Source: Lachnospiraceae bacterium OF09-6 (lineage in GTDB: Bacteria; Bacillota; Clostridia; Lachnospirales; Lachnospiraceae). Taken from it: a stretch of DNA of 64,000 nt. Below the pieces are notes generated by a model that did no database searches, was not told where the DNA came from, and worked only from the letters and a program-made list of their open reading frames with translations. The position numbers and the translations under genes are program-made. Where the stretch lies: contig QUMM01000001.1 in the NCBI GenBank assembly GCA_003435055.1, forward strand, positions 248,001 through 312,000, read 5' to 3'. The first letter of the stretch is position 1; every line of letters starts with the position of its first letter. Shown here in pieces: positions 48,893-58,775 of the stretch.

Positions 48893-49375
48893 ATGCCAAT
48901 GCCCGAACATATTGGTGTCTATATCAATGCAGCATCCAAGCATATCCGCCGGCATCTGGATTCCATATTTTATGAATATGAGCATCTGACTGGCACACAG
49001 GCCTGTGTTCTCGGCGAAATCTCCCATGCAGATCAGGAGGGGTGGCCTTATTATCAGAAAAATATTGAGCATCATTTTGGTATGCGCCGTTCTTCAGCTA
49101 ACAGCCTGATCTCCTCCATGGAACAAAACGGTTATCTCACCAGAGACCCGGTAAAAGAAGATGCAAGGTTAAAGCGCCTTGTTCTCACAGAAAAAGGACA
49201 GAAAACCAGCAATAATATTAAGCAGCGTCTTGATGACTTTGAGGCTTCTCTTTCTGCACTGTATACGCCAGAAGAGCAGGCAGAGCTTCTTACCCTTCTA
49301 AAGAGGCTGATTGATCAGGTTCCTGATCCCAAATGCACATCATGCTCAAATTCAACTCATCAGGAAAGGATGTGA
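48893..49375 (+). CDS. MarR family transcriptional regulator
   Basis: 160 aa. The winged helix runs about 35-105: GTQACVLGEISHADQEG, FGMRRSSANSLISSMEQNGYLTRDPVKEDARLKRLVLTEKG, with the usual Asp-x-Arg wing tip. Flanking helices give the dimer. A Cys pair (CTSCSN) near the end could be a redox switch, which is speculation. It is first in an operon with two ABC exporter halves, with three palindromes in its leader, so it most likely represses the exporter until a drug-like ligand binds. Confidence 0.9.
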   Translation: MPMPEHIGVYINAASKHIRRHLDSIFYEYEHLTGTQACVLGEISHADQEGWPYYQKNIEHHFGMRRSSANSLISSMEQNGYLTRDPVKEDARLKRLVLTEKGQKTSNNIKQRLDDFEASLSALYTPEEQAELLTLLKRLIDQVPDPKCTSCSNSTHQERM

Positions 49376-49379
49376 CGTA

Positions 49380-51113
49380 ATGTTAAAAAATATTTTAAAG
49401 TCTGTGGGAGAATACAAAAAAGAGACTATTCTCTCCCCTGTTACAGTTGCTCTTGAAGTCCTTCTGGAGGTACTGATTCCTTATTTTATGGCAGTACTAA
49501 TCGATAAGGGCATCAACACCGGCGATATGACAGAAATCATAAAATACGGTATGTTACTTGTTGTTCTTGCCATGGCTGCCCTGGCCTTTGGTGCTCTTTC
49601 CGGTCATTATGCCGCAGTAGCCAGTGCCGGATTTGCCAAAAACTTACGCAAACGAATGTTTTATAAGGTACAGGATTTTTCTTTCCTGAATATCGACCAT
49701 TTTTCCACATCCAGTCTGGTCACCCGTATGACCACCGACATTACCAATGTCCAGAATGCCTATCAGATGATCATCCGTGTGGCTGTACGTGCCCCGATTA
49801 TGCTGATCATGGCCTTTTTCATGGCTTTCAAAGTAAACAGTGAACTGGCCACAATTTATTTGTGGGTTATCCCGATCCTGGGTATTGCCCTTGCGTTTAT
49901 CATGACTCATGTGCACCCGATCTTTGTCCGTGTATTTAAGACCTATGATAAACTGAACAATGTGGTACAGGAAAATGTACACGGTATCCGCGTGGTAAAA
50001 TCCTTTGTCCGTGAAGATTTCGAAGAACAAAAATTCAATAAAATCTCTTCTTCCATTTATAAAGACTTCACCAAAGCTGAAAAAATGATTGCTTTTAACG
50101 CCCCGGTTATGCAGATCTGTGTCTATACCTGCATGATCCTGATTTCCTGGATCGGTGCCAATCTGATCGTTGGAGGCACCATGACCGCTGGAGAACTGAC
50201 TTCCATGTTTACTTATACGATGCAGATTCTCATGAGTCTGATGATGCTGTCTATGATTTTCGTTATAACTATCATGTCCAAGGCTTCTGCGGAACGTATC
50301 AACGAAGTACTGATTGAAGTTCCGGATATTGCCAATCCAGAGAAACCTGTAACAGAAGTCGCCGATGGTTCCATTGATTTTGATCATGTATCTTTTAGCT
50401 ACAGCCAGAATCCTGAGAAACTCTGTCTGAAAGACATTGATCTGCATATTAAATCAGGTGAAACCATCGGTATCATCGGCGGCACCGGAAGTGCCAAGAG
50501 TTCTCTGGTTCAGCTGATTCCGAGACTCTACGATATCACCAGTGGAACCCTGAAGGTAGGTGGAAGGGATATCCGTGATTATGATCTGGAAGTTCTCCGT
50601 GATGCCGTATCCATGGTACTTCAGAAAAATGTGCTGTTTTCCGGTACGATTAAAGAAAACTTACGCTGGGGAAATCCAAATGCCACAGAGGAAGAGCTGA
50701 TCCATGCATGTCAGCTGGCTCAGGCTGATGACTTTATCCAGACCTTCCCTGATCAGTATGACACTTACATTGAACAGGGAGGTTCCAATGTATCCGGCGG
50801 ACAGAAACAGCGTATCTGTATTGCCAGAGCGCTTCTGAAGAAACCTGCTATTCTGATCCTGGATGACAGTACTTCTGCTGTGGATACCAAAACCGATGCC
50901 ATGATCCAGAAGGCATTTATCGACGAGATTCCAGACACGACCAAGCTGATTATTGCACAGCGTATCTCTTCTGTTCAGAATGCTGACCGTATTGTCGTCA
51001 TGGACAACGGCCGCATCACAGATGTGGGAACTCATGAAGAGCTGTTAGCTTCCAGCAAGATCTATCAGGAAGTATATTATTCTCAGGTAAAGGGGGCTGC
51101 TGACAATGAATAA
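49380..51113 (+). CDS. ABC exporter half (TMD-NBD), degenerate-site subunit
   Basis: 577 aa: six-helix membrane domain (residues 1-310) and nucleotide domain (about 335-577). Walker A reads GGTGSAKSSLVQL, with Ala in place of the last Gly; signature VSGGQKQR is normal; Walker B is LILDDSTSAVD, with Asp instead of the catalytic Glu. This matches the degenerate partner of heterodimeric exporters such as TM287/288 and BmrCD. ATG at 49380 lies 5 bases after the MarR stop, with AAAGGA overlapping it. The second half begins 8 bases before its end. Confidence 0.9.
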   Translation: MLKNILKSVGEYKKETILSPVTVALEVLLEVLIPYFMAVLIDKGINTGDMTEIIKYGMLLVVLAMAALAFGALSGHYAAVASAGFAKNLRKRMFYKVQDFSFLNIDHFSTSSLVTRMTTDITNVQNAYQMIIRVAVRAPIMLIMAFFMAFKVNSELATIYLWVIPILGIALAFIMTHVHPIFVRVFKTYDKLNNVVQENVHGIRVVKSFVREDFEEQKFNKISSSIYKDFTKAEKMIAFNAPVMQICVYTCMILISWIGANLIVGGTMTAGELTSMFTYTMQILMSLMMLSMIFVITIMSKASAERINEVLIEVPDIANPEKPVTEVADGSIDFDHVSFSYSQNPEKLCLKDIDLHIKSGETIGIIGGTGSAKSSLVQLIPRLYDITSGTLKVGGRDIRDYDLEVLRDAVSMVLQKNVLFSGTIKENLRWGNPNATEEELIHACQLAQADDFIQTFPDQYDTYIEQGGSNVSGGQKQRICIARALLKKPAILILDDSTSAVDTKTDAMIQKAFIDEIPDTTKLIIAQRISSVQNADRIVVMDNGRITDVGTHEELLASSKIYQEVYYSQVKGAADNE

Positions 51114-53063
51114 CGAGAACAAACCAATCCAGAGAAAATCCAATAACGAAATGAAAAACATGGCAAGAGGCATGTCCAAAGAACAGCGCAAACAAATGAT
51201 GAAGGAACAGAATCCGATGATTCCATTAAAACGTCTGATGGGATATATCTGGAAAGATTACAAATTCCAGATGCTGCTGGTTCTGGCAGGTATTCTCATG
51301 AGTGCCATCACCGGAGTCATTGCATCCCTGTTTCTGCGGACTCTGATTGACAGCTATATCACACCGCTCCTGCAGTCTGCAAATCCAGACTTCGGGCCGT
51401 TATTCCATACACTGATCCGCATGGGCTGCATTTATCTGGCCGGTGCACTGGCGACTCTCGTATATTCCCGCGTGATGGCCAATATTTCCCAGGGAGTTCT
51501 GCGAGATATCCGTGATGAATTGTTTACTCATATGCAGTCTCTGCCGATTAAATACTTTGATACCCACTCTTTTGGTGATATCATGAGCCGTTATACCAAC
51601 GATACCGACACTCTGCGTCAGATGCTTTCCCAAAGCTTAACCCAGATGCTCTCTTCTGCTGTGACGATTATCTCCGTTGCAGTGGCTATGCTGATTACCA
51701 GTATTTATCTTTCCCTTGTTGTGGCTGTCTCCGTTTTCTTTATGCTGAAGGTTACCGGCAAAGTTGCCGGCAACAGTGGCCGTTACTTTGTCAAACAGCA
51801 GGAATCCCTGGGTGCTGCCAATGGTTACATTGAAGAGATGATTAATGGTCAAAAAGTTGTCAAGGTTTTTAATTATGAGCATCGTTCTGAAGAAGCCTTT
51901 GACCGCCTGAATGAAGAGCTGTGCAGCAATGCCACTAATGCCAACCGTTTTGCCAATATTCTGATGCCGATCATGAATAACCTTGGTAACCTCCAGTATG
52001 TCGTTCTGGCTATTGTCGGTGGTATTCTTGCTTACAACCATATTGGAAATATCACCATTGGTGTAATCGCCAGTTTCCTGCAGCTGAGCAAATCTTTTAC
52101 CAACCAATTGGACAGATTTCTCAGCAAATGAACTCCATCGTTATGGCTCTGGCCGGTGCCGGACGTATCTTCCAGCTGATGGATGAGACACCGGAAATCG
52201 ATGACGGATATGTAGAACTGGTTCGTGCAAAAGAATCTACTGATGGCTCCCTTACCGAATGTAAAGAACGTACCGGTACCTGGGCCTGGAAACATCGCCA
52301 TGGCGACGGCACCCTGACTTATAAGAAAATGGCTGGTGATGTGCGTTTCTATGATGTGGATTTTGGATACAATCCGGATAAGATTGTTCTTCACGATATT
52401 TCCCTGTATGCCAAACCAGGTCAGAAGATCGCCTTCGTTGGTGCTACCGGCGCAGGTAAAACCACCATTACCAACCTGATCAACCGTTTCTATGATCTGG
52501 CTGATGGTAAAATCCGTTATGATGACATCAATATCAACAAGATCAAAAAGGCTGATCTGCGTCACTCTCTTGGCATTGTACTTCAGGATACCAACCTGTT
52601 TACCGGAACGATTCGTGAAAATATCCGCTACGGAAAACTGGATGCTACAGATGAAGAAGTGATCGAAGCAGCAAAAATCGCCAATGCCCATGACTTTATC
52701 GAAATGCTTCCAAATGGCTATGACACTGTAATTGACGGAACCGGTTCTTCCCTGTCTCAGGGACAGAGACAGCTGATCTCCATTGCCAGAGCAGCCATCT
52801 CCAATCCACCGGTTATGATCCTGGATGAAGCAACATCCAGTATCGATACCCGTACCGAAGCCATTGTTCAGAAAGGTATGGATGCTTTGATGAAAGGACG
52901 TACCGTATTCGTCATTGCGCACCGTCTCTCTACCGTCCGCAATGCAGATGCCATTATGGTTCTGGAACAGGGACATATCATTGAACGTGGTACCCACGAT
53001 GAGCTGATTGCCCAGAAGGGTAAATACTATCAGTTATATACCGGTGCTTTTGAGCTGGAATAA
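51106..53063 (+). CDS. ABC exporter half (TMD-NBD), canonical-site subunit, frameshifted in this sequence
   Basis: About 652 aa after repair. A basic head (MARGMSKEQRKQMMKEQ) leads into a six-helix domain, then an insertion rich in charged residues (KERTGTWAWKHRHGDG), then the nucleotide domain: Walker A GATGAGKTTITNL, signature LSQGQRQLI, Walker B MILDEATSSIDT with catalytic Glu, and H-loop VIAHRLST. Frame is lost at 52104-52105 (AACCAATTGG for AACCCAATTGG); repair reads FTNPIGQISQQMNSIVMALAGAG. LSQGQ differs from LSGGQ and would face the degenerate site of the partner, as in TM287/288. Confidence 0.9.
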
Positions 53064-53068
53064 ACAGC

Positions 53069-53106
53069 AAAAGCCGGTCGGATATGTGATAATCCGACCG
53101 GCTTTT
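53069..53106 (+). terminator. Terminator of the MarR-ABC operon
   Basis: A 15-bp stem AAAAGCCGGTCGGAT/ATCCGACCGGCTTTT with a short loop, 6 bases after the stop. Confidence 0.88.
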
Positions 53107-53148
53107 GTTATATCCTGTTTCATGAAGCACGGGCATTTTCTTCTCTTT

Positions 53149-54465
53149 TTAGAATCCATTGGTAATTCCAGCTGTATAATAAGAATTCATTTTATCCTGA
53201 TCCTGCTGAGAATGGATAGACTGTGCAATCAGACCAATATTATATTTCCAGCACTCTTTCAGCATATCGGCACTGAGGTTCCAGGTTTTTGGCATCAGAT
53301 AGACCTTATTCGTTGGCAGCTGAATGGCTCTCGCTCCGGCAATTGTGCTTGGATTGATCAGACCACTTCTCAGCCAGCCAAGTTCTGCTGTCGGCGAAAT
53401 ATGCTTCATTCTATTCAGTAAATTAATATCAAATGAAATCCAGGTCACCTGATTCTGCATTCCCATGGATACTGTCATCGAATACAGCAATGGCAAGTCT
53501 CCATTACTCTTCAATTCAATATAAGGATGTAGTCCATACTGCTTGCAGAGCTCCAGAAATTCCTGAAAACTTGGTATTTTCTCTCCTACATAGGCTTCCG
53601 ACTTCCAGGATCCAAAATCCAGCTGCCGTACTTCATCAAAAGTTAATTCTGACAGCTTTCTTTTTTTGGCACCAAATAACTCTGTCTCCACTATAGCTAC
53701 ATTCGATGTTCTGGTCACTGTAGTATCATGAAGAATCATCGGCACTCCATCTTGGGTAAACTGAATATCACATTCTACCGCCTTATATCCCATCTCTGCT
53801 GCCAGTCGAAAAGCCGCCAATGTGTTCTCCGGCGCTACTTTATTATAACCACGATGCATGATCAGATATCCGGAAAATGGTCCAGGTTCCGGCATCTGTG
53901 GCTCAGTCTCCGGTTCTGGCTGAGGTGCCGGCTCCGGTGCTGGTTCTGGCTGCTTTGGTGGTACATATGGCTTTGGCACAGTTACCCGGCACTGATATGT
54001 CTTTTTATTACTGCCACGCACGGTAATCGTTGCCATACCTGCAGTCTTCGCCCTGATCTTTCCTTTCGATGTTACGGATACTACAGAAGATTTAGATGAT
54101 TTCCAGGACTTTGCTGTAGTTCCTTTCAGCTTCAGCGTGGCTGTTTGTCCTTTTTCCAGCTTCAGACTTGTCTTGCTGATATATGGTTTTTTCACAATTA
54201 CCTTAAACTTTACCGTTTTTCTCTTCTTTTTTGCTTTGATGGTAACTGTTCCTGGACGTTTTGGCTTAATTTTACCATTTTTCTTTCCAATAGTGGCAAT
54301 CTTTTTATTTGAAGTTGTCCATTTTTTTACACCAGACTGCTTAATCCGATAAGTTTTCCCTACATACATGGTATACGTCTTTGTTGCTGCACCAGCCTGC
54401 ATTCCAAAGGCTAATATCAATACCAGCAACATTGCCGCTGTGATAAATCTCTTCATTCTCCTCAT
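53149..54465 (-). CDS. Secreted glycerophosphodiester phosphodiesterase with Ig-like domains
   Basis: 438 aa. A signal peptide (KRFITAAMLLVLILAFGMQAGAA) is followed by two BIG_2-like beta domains (about 28-92 and 93-165, very rich in Lys), a Pro/Glu spacer (about 168-198) and a GDPD domain. MHRGYNKVAPENT supplies the first His, AVECDIQFTQDGVPMILHDTTVTRT the acidic pair and second His, and IELKSNGD the Glu. It would cleave glycerophosphodiesters or teichoic-acid ends at the cell surface. The start could be ATG 54465 or 54456. Confidence 0.87.
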   Translation of the reverse strand: MRRMKRFITAAMLLVLILAFGMQAGAATKTYTMYVGKTYRIKQSGVKKWTTSNKKIATIGKKNGKIKPKRPGTVTIKAKKKRKTVKFKVIVKKPYISKTSLKLEKGQTATLKLKGTTAKSWKSSKSSVVSVTSKGKIRAKTAGMATITVRGSNKKTYQCRVTVPKPYVPPKQPEPAPEPAPQPEPETEPQMPEPGPFSGYLIMHRGYNKVAPENTLAAFRLAAEMGYKAVECDIQFTQDGVPMILHDTTVTRTSNVAIVETELFGAKKRKLSELTFDEVRQLDFGSWKSEAYVGEKIPSFQEFLELCKQYGLHPYIELKSNGDLPLLYSMTVSMGMQNQVTWISFDINLLNRMKHISPTAELGWLRSGLINPSTIAGARAIQLPTNKVYLMPKTWNLSADMLKECWKYNIGLIAQSIHSQQDQDKMNSYYTAGITNGF

Positions 54466-54509
54466 TTTTCTTTGTTTCTCTTTTCTTCTTTACTTTATGC
54501 GATTTGCAG

Positions 54510-54989
54510 CTACTCCGTTTCCTGATCATGAAACAGAATCTGTGAAAAAAAGCGCATCTTATCATCATCATTCCAGCAGATCATCCCTGCTGCATCGGCC
54601 ATTTTCTGTGCATTCACACAGTATGCAGACATACAGGAATGATGTTTATACGGACCGGCACTCATAATCAGAAGATCACCCATTCCGGCAGCTTTCATTT
54701 TCTCTGCCAGCTGTTCCGTCATTTTATTCTGCTGTAACTTATCTTTTCGTGGATCTGTGCTTCCATCCCTGATTGTCTGTAAAACCAGTGTCTTTTCATA
54801 GCTCCGGGCTCGCTGGTCCATCTCCTCTACTGTTCCGCTCTGTGGAGGACAGGCCGGATTCACATGATAGCAGCCACATAAGTTTTCCTCACAGAATCTC
54901 CGGTATTCCGGTACGAATACCAACTTGCTGGTATCCATCACTGCCGCTCCTGAAAATCCTATTTTTTTTGCTTCTTCTATCCAATCCAT
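54510..54989 (-). CDS. DUF2284 metal-binding protein
   Basis: 159 aa, cytoplasmic. Cysteine clusters CEENLCGCYHVNPACPP and HSCMSAYCVNAQK are typical of the DUF2284 predicted metal-binding proteins; the metal and function are unknown. It follows the LUD gene by 28 bases and probably is cotranscribed with it. Ribosome site AGGAG precedes ATG at 54989. Confidence 0.75.
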   Translation of the reverse strand: MDWIEEAKKIGFSGAAVMDTSKLVFVPEYRRFCEENLCGCYHVNPACPPQSGTVEEMDQRARSYEKTLVLQTIRDGSTDPRKDKLQQNKMTEQLAEKMKAAGMGDLLIMSAGPYKHHSCMSAYCVNAQKMADAAGMICWNDDDKMRFFSQILFHDQETE

Positions 54990-55016
54990 TATTTTTCTCC
55001 TTTAGTTCTAAAACCA

Positions 55017-55643
55017 TTAATATCCAAGAATATCATTGATCAAAATCACATGAATTCTTCCTTCATGACGGGAATATCGTGTGGTCAGAATCTGACAGCA
55101 TATGGTATCCGGCGATTTGCAGTCACAGCATCTTCCGGTTTCTTTGCAAGGTGTCTTAATGTCAAATCTCTGCGCATTGGCCGGTGCTGCCACATTTCTT
55201 GCGCGCTTCATGGCACTGTCAAGATCACTGCATACTTTATTCATCCCTACCAGAAAGACTACTTTTTTCGGTCCCTGAGCAATACAGGATACCCTGTTGG
55301 AATTGCCGTCAATGTTGACCATGATTCCATCGCTGGTAATTGCATTGGCGCTGGAGAGAAATACATCTGCATCGTAAGCTGCCATCAGACTGTCTCTCGG
55401 TGTCATCTTGTCACGGTCTATATAGTGATATTTTTCATTTTCCAGCGCATGAATCAGTCCAATCTCATGGGCTGTCATACATCCACCCATGGCAACGGTA
55501 CTTCCCTCCGGGATCAGTTCCAGTGCCAGCTTTACAGCCTCTTCTTTGTCTGCGGCATAGCAACCGCTCATATTACGTGAATTCAGTCCCCGGATCACCA
55601 TCTTTGCCAGTTGCTCGTTTCTCTTTCTCATATTTTCGTTCAT
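55017..55643 (-). CDS. Lactate-utilisation domain (LUD, LutC-like) protein
   Basis: 208 aa. The LUD fold shows VAMGGCMTAHEIGLIHAL, TPRDSLMAAYDADVFLSSANAITSDGIMVNIDGNSNRVSCIAQGPKKVVFLVGMNKV, and a C-terminal Cys-rich tail with ETGRCCDCKSPDTICCQIL that could hold a metal or Fe-S site. LUD proteins are linked to lactate oxidation and to unidentified electron-transfer steps. The neighbours are two-subunit fumarase and DUF2284. Ribosome site AGGAG precedes ATG. Confidence 0.85.
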   Translation of the reverse strand: MNENMRKRNEQLAKMVIRGLNSRNMSGCYAADKEEAVKLALELIPEGSTVAMGGCMTAHEIGLIHALENEKYHYIDRDKMTPRDSLMAAYDADVFLSSANAITSDGIMVNIDGNSNRVSCIAQGPKKVVFLVGMNKVCSDLDSAMKRARNVAAPANAQRFDIKTPCKETGRCCDCKSPDTICCQILTTRYSRHEGRIHVILINDILGY

Positions 55644-55687
55644 TTGATCCTTCTCCTTTTTCTTAACCGTCTGAAGGCGTTTTCATT

Positions 55688-56260
55688 TTACACTTCTGCC
55701 TGGCTATGTTCGCTTAAGTATTCTTTTCTTCCCTCTTCATACAGATTATTTCCTTCTCTGTCGATGATGACTACCAGCGGCATATCTTCTACATATAATT
55801 TGCGAAGCGCTTCTGCTCCCAGATCCTCATAGGCAATGAGTTCTGCTTTTTTGATACATTTTGCCAGCAAAGCACCGGCTCCTCCAATCGCTCCAAAATA
55901 CACACCATCATATTTCTTCATAGCCTCTACTACTTCCGGAAGGCGTGCTCCTTTTCCGATCATGCCTCTGGCACCGACAGACATCATCGTCGGCGCATAA
56001 GCATCCATTCGACCACTGGTGGTCGGCCCGGCGGAACCAATGACTGTACCTGGCTTTGCCGGCGTCGGTCCTACATAATAGATCGTCGCATCGGTCGGGT
56101 CAAACGGAAGCATTTCTCCTCTTTCCAATGCTTCGCACATTCTCTTATGTCCGGCATCACGGGAAGTATAGATCGTTCCGGTTACCAGTACCTGATCTCC
56201 TGCATGAAGCGTTCTGGCAAGTTTCTTTGTCAGTGGGAGTGTAATTTTTCTTCTTTCCAT
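55688..56260 (-). CDS. Fumarate hydratase, beta subunit (class I, Fe-S)
   Basis: Interconverts fumarate and malate together with the alpha subunit. 190 aa. LHAGDQVLVTGTIYTSRDAGHKRM, YYVGPTPAKPGTVIGSAGPTTSGRMD and MIGKGARLP are the TtdB/FumA C-terminal motifs. ATG at 56260 has GGAGGTGA upstream and begins 2 bases after the alpha-subunit stop, so the two are translationally coupled. Confidence 0.93.
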   Translation of the reverse strand: MERRKITLPLTKKLARTLHAGDQVLVTGTIYTSRDAGHKRMCEALERGEMLPFDPTDATIYYVGPTPAKPGTVIGSAGPTTSGRMDAYAPTMMSVGARGMIGKGARLPEVVEAMKKYDGVYFGAIGGAGALLAKCIKKAELIAYEDLGAEALRKLYVEDMPLVVIIDREGNNLYEEGRKEYLSEHSQAEV

Positions 56261-56262
56261 CT

Positions 56263-57105
56263 CTAGATCACCTCCGATTTGTGACGTGTCACATGACAGT
56301 TGATATTGACCGCACATGGCATTCCTGCAATATGAGTCGGCATAGTCTCAATATTCAGACCAATCGCAGTGGTCTTTCCGCCAAATCCCTGCGGTCCAAT
56401 CCCCAGTCTGTTTATTTTTTCCAGCATCTCTTTCTCCAGATCTGCATAAAATGGATCCGGATTCTGTATATCCAGAGGACGCATCAGTGCTTTCTTGGCA
56501 AGCAGAGCACATTTGTCAAAAGTTCCACCAATTCCCACTCCGACTACCATCGGCGGGCATGGATTTGGTCCTGCCGTCTCTACTACTTCCAGAATAAAAT
56601 CTTTGATTCCCTGTAATCCGGCAGATGGCTTAAACATACGGATCTGGCTCATATTCTCACTGCCAAACCCCTTTGGTCCTACCGTTACTTTCACCTGATT
56701 CCCCGGAACAATTTCAGTGTAGATCATGGCCGGAGTATTATCTCCTGTATTTCCACGGCGTACCGGATCTTTTACTACGGACTTTCTTAAATATCCCTTA
56801 TCATATCCACGACGAACACCTTCATTGACTGCATCTGTCAGATCTCCTCCAACGAGATGTACATCCTGCCCAATCTCCAAAAATACACAGGCCATTCCTG
56901 TATCCTGACAGATCGGCACATTTTCCCTGTCTGCAATCTCATAATTTTCGATAATATTGTCCAATACCCCTTTTGCTATTTTTCCATCTTCACATGCACG
57001 ACAAGTCTTAATTGCATCTTTTACATCCTCTGGAAGATGTTCATTGGCTTCAATACAGAGTCTTTCGATTACCTCTGTCAGTCTGCTTACTTCTATCTCT
57101 CGCAC
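56263..57105 (-). CDS. Fumarate hydratase, alpha subunit (class I, Fe-S)
   Basis: 280 aa from GTG at 57105. IERLCIEANEHLPEDVKDAI opens the domain. VPICQDTGMACVFLEIG holds the first cluster Cys; GNTGDNTPAMIYTEIVPG, ETAGPNPCPPMVVGVGIGGTFDKC and the C-terminal CHVTR block supply others. The GTG start is chosen because GGGAG lies 9 bases upstream and family members begin with this VREIEVS-like peptide; the frame upstream to 57243 has no ribosome site. Confidence 0.92.
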   Translation of the reverse strand: MREIEVSRLTEVIERLCIEANEHLPEDVKDAIKTCRACEDGKIAKGVLDNIIENYEIADRENVPICQDTGMACVFLEIGQDVHLVGGDLTDAVNEGVRRGYDKGYLRKSVVKDPVRRGNTGDNTPAMIYTEIVPGNQVKVTVGPKGFGSENMSQIRMFKPSAGLQGIKDFILEVVETAGPNPCPPMVVGVGIGGTFDKCALLAKKALMRPLDIQNPDPFYADLEKEMLEKINRLGIGPQGFGGKTTAIGLNIETMPTHIAGMPCAVNINCHVTRHKSEVI

Positions 57106-57419
57106 TTTTCTAAGCTCCCTTCCTTTCCAAGAGCAATACTCTTCACCAGGAATGTCATATTTCTGGCCAGTGTACGCATGGTCTGCTTTCCTCAGTTTTT
57201 TCTTCCTTATGATATCACGAAAATTCCTGTCCCACAATTTCATTTTTTCATTGCTGTGAGCAATAACCTTTTTTCCTTCTCTCTTCCTGTTCCGTTTATT
57301 TTCCTGACTTGAATCTTTACGCTATTTATGTTACGATTTTTTATAAAATGAATGCAGAATTTATGTATCTGTTCCGTACTTTCGCAGATACGATTTACTA
57401 TTTTTCAAGGAGGTTCTTT

Positions 57420-57809
57420 ATGGAAAAAGGATTATGTACCCATGTATCAAAAGGAGATGTGAAAAATCTTCCGGGTCGTGATGCCATCTGGCTTCAGACA
57501 CCAGAAACAACAGGTGGAAACTATACTACCGTATCCACTACTTTCTATCAGCCAGGTGTGAAGGTAGCCCCTGCACACTCTCATCCATACGGAGAAGAAA
57601 CTGGCTATGTCGTATCCGGACACGGAAAAGTATTGATTGGCGATCAGGTATTCGAAGTCGAACCTGGTTCTGTTTTCCTTTTCCCACAGGGCGTTCCACA
57701 TATGGTATGGAATTCCGGTGATGAAGTGATGCAGCTTCTGTTTGTCTATGCCAATGGACCAAAGGCATCCGAAAGCATTCCTCACGAAGATGTTGATTTT
57801 CCAGAATAA
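57420..57809 (+). CDS. Small cupin-domain protein
   Basis: A 129-aa single cupin. AHSHPYGEETGYVVSGHGKVLIGDQVFEVEPG is motif 1, with two His and a Glu as metal ligands, and FLFPQGVPHMVWNSGDE is motif 2 with the third His. The ligand is unknown; many such proteins bind sugars or act as small isomerases. ATG at 57420 follows AAGGAGG. Confidence 0.85.
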   Translation: MEKGLCTHVSKGDVKNLPGRDAIWLQTPETTGGNYTTVSTTFYQPGVKVAPAHSHPYGEETGYVVSGHGKVLIGDQVFEVEPGSVFLFPQGVPHMVWNSGDEVMQLLFVYANGPKASESIPHEDVDFPE

Positions 57810-57819
57810 GATCGTTGCA

Positions 57820-57850
57820 AAACCCGCACAAAATTGCTCTGTGCGGGTTT
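57820..57850 (+). terminator. Weak terminator of the cupin gene
   Basis: AAACCCGCAC/GTGCGGGTTT hairpin with only three T after the stem, 11 bases after the stop. Confidence 0.55.
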
Positions 57851-57964
57851 CCTATATACCACTTGTTTTACAGCCACTGTTCCAGGCTCATCTGCTCATT
57901 CACCCATTTTGGGTTCTTTACATCATGAATGTATTGTTCCCTGGCTCCTGCTCCATGACATTTT

Positions 57965-58633
57965 TTATAACTGATAATCCATCTCATGCCAGGCTTCCCC
58001 GCCCCAGGTGGAATTAGCCATTCCCAGATCCCGGAAGCCAAACTTCTGATACATCTCTACTTTATTCTCCAGGCAGGTCAGAACCAGACGCCTGCGGCCT
58101 TTTTTCTTTTCCCGCTCTGCGTACTGCCTTACGATCTCGCGGGCAAGTCCCTGTCTGCGATACTCCGGTCTCACATCCAGTCCCAGCAGCATAATATTGC
58201 CGCCTTCCGGATCATAAAGACGAATGTCTGTAAAGAATTCATCCCGGAATATTGTCTCTTTTGTGGACAGACCATTTAAAAATCCGGCTATTCTTCCTGT
58301 CTCGATATCTTCAGCCACCAGAAACAGTTCCGGTGCAGCCTCTATTCTTGCTTTCATAGATCTGGCGGAACAGGCTTCATTCGGAGGAAAACAGATCTGT
58401 TCAATCTCCGTCACTTCTTCTGTATCTTCCCTCCGAACATCCCGAAAATGGAATCGTTCCGGCCAGATACTATCTTCATCCAGTCCTCTCTCTGTCAGCC
58501 ATGCATCCGTAACAGATACATACCTCTCCTCTCCATTCTCATTGATCAGTGTCAGGGAAAGCTTTCCTGTCTGCTCCTCTGCTGCTTCCTCACAGCCATA
58601 ATTTCCATCAAAAATATGCTTTATCTTCCACAT
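57965..58633 (-). CDS. GNAT family N-acetyltransferase
   Basis: 222 aa. The acetyl-CoA core reads IMLLGLDVRPEYRRQGLAREIVRQYAE near residue 155, with the pyrophosphate-binding RRQGLA loop. FHFRDVRREDTEEVTEIEQICFPPNEACSARS is the AANAT-like start of the domain. An N-terminal module of about 60 residues precedes it. The substrate is unknown. ATG at 58633 has AGAGAGG upstream. Confidence 0.85.
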   Translation of the reverse strand: MWKIKHIFDGNYGCEEAAEEQTGKLSLTLINENGEERYVSVTDAWLTERGLDEDSIWPERFHFRDVRREDTEEVTEIEQICFPPNEACSARSMKARIEAAPELFLVAEDIETGRIAGFLNGLSTKETIFRDEFFTDIRLYDPEGGNIMLLGLDVRPEYRRQGLAREIVRQYAEREKKKGRRRLVLTCLENKVEMYQKFGFRDLGMANSTWGGEAWHEMDYQL

Positions 58634-58775
58634 AATAACCTCTCTGTCTATTTTACCGTTTTTTCTGTTATTTTTTTTATCATAACACGATTTTCCATAT
58701 CTCACAAGCCAGTATACTTTTTCAGAGTCTGCCCCTCTTCGCACTTTTCCTGATTCTACTGACGAAAACGGGTAC

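Noticed and set aside
52032..52997. 321-aa minus-strand frame opposite the second ABC exporter gene
   Set aside because: The plus strand holds intact ABC motifs; the minus frame has none and no start signal.
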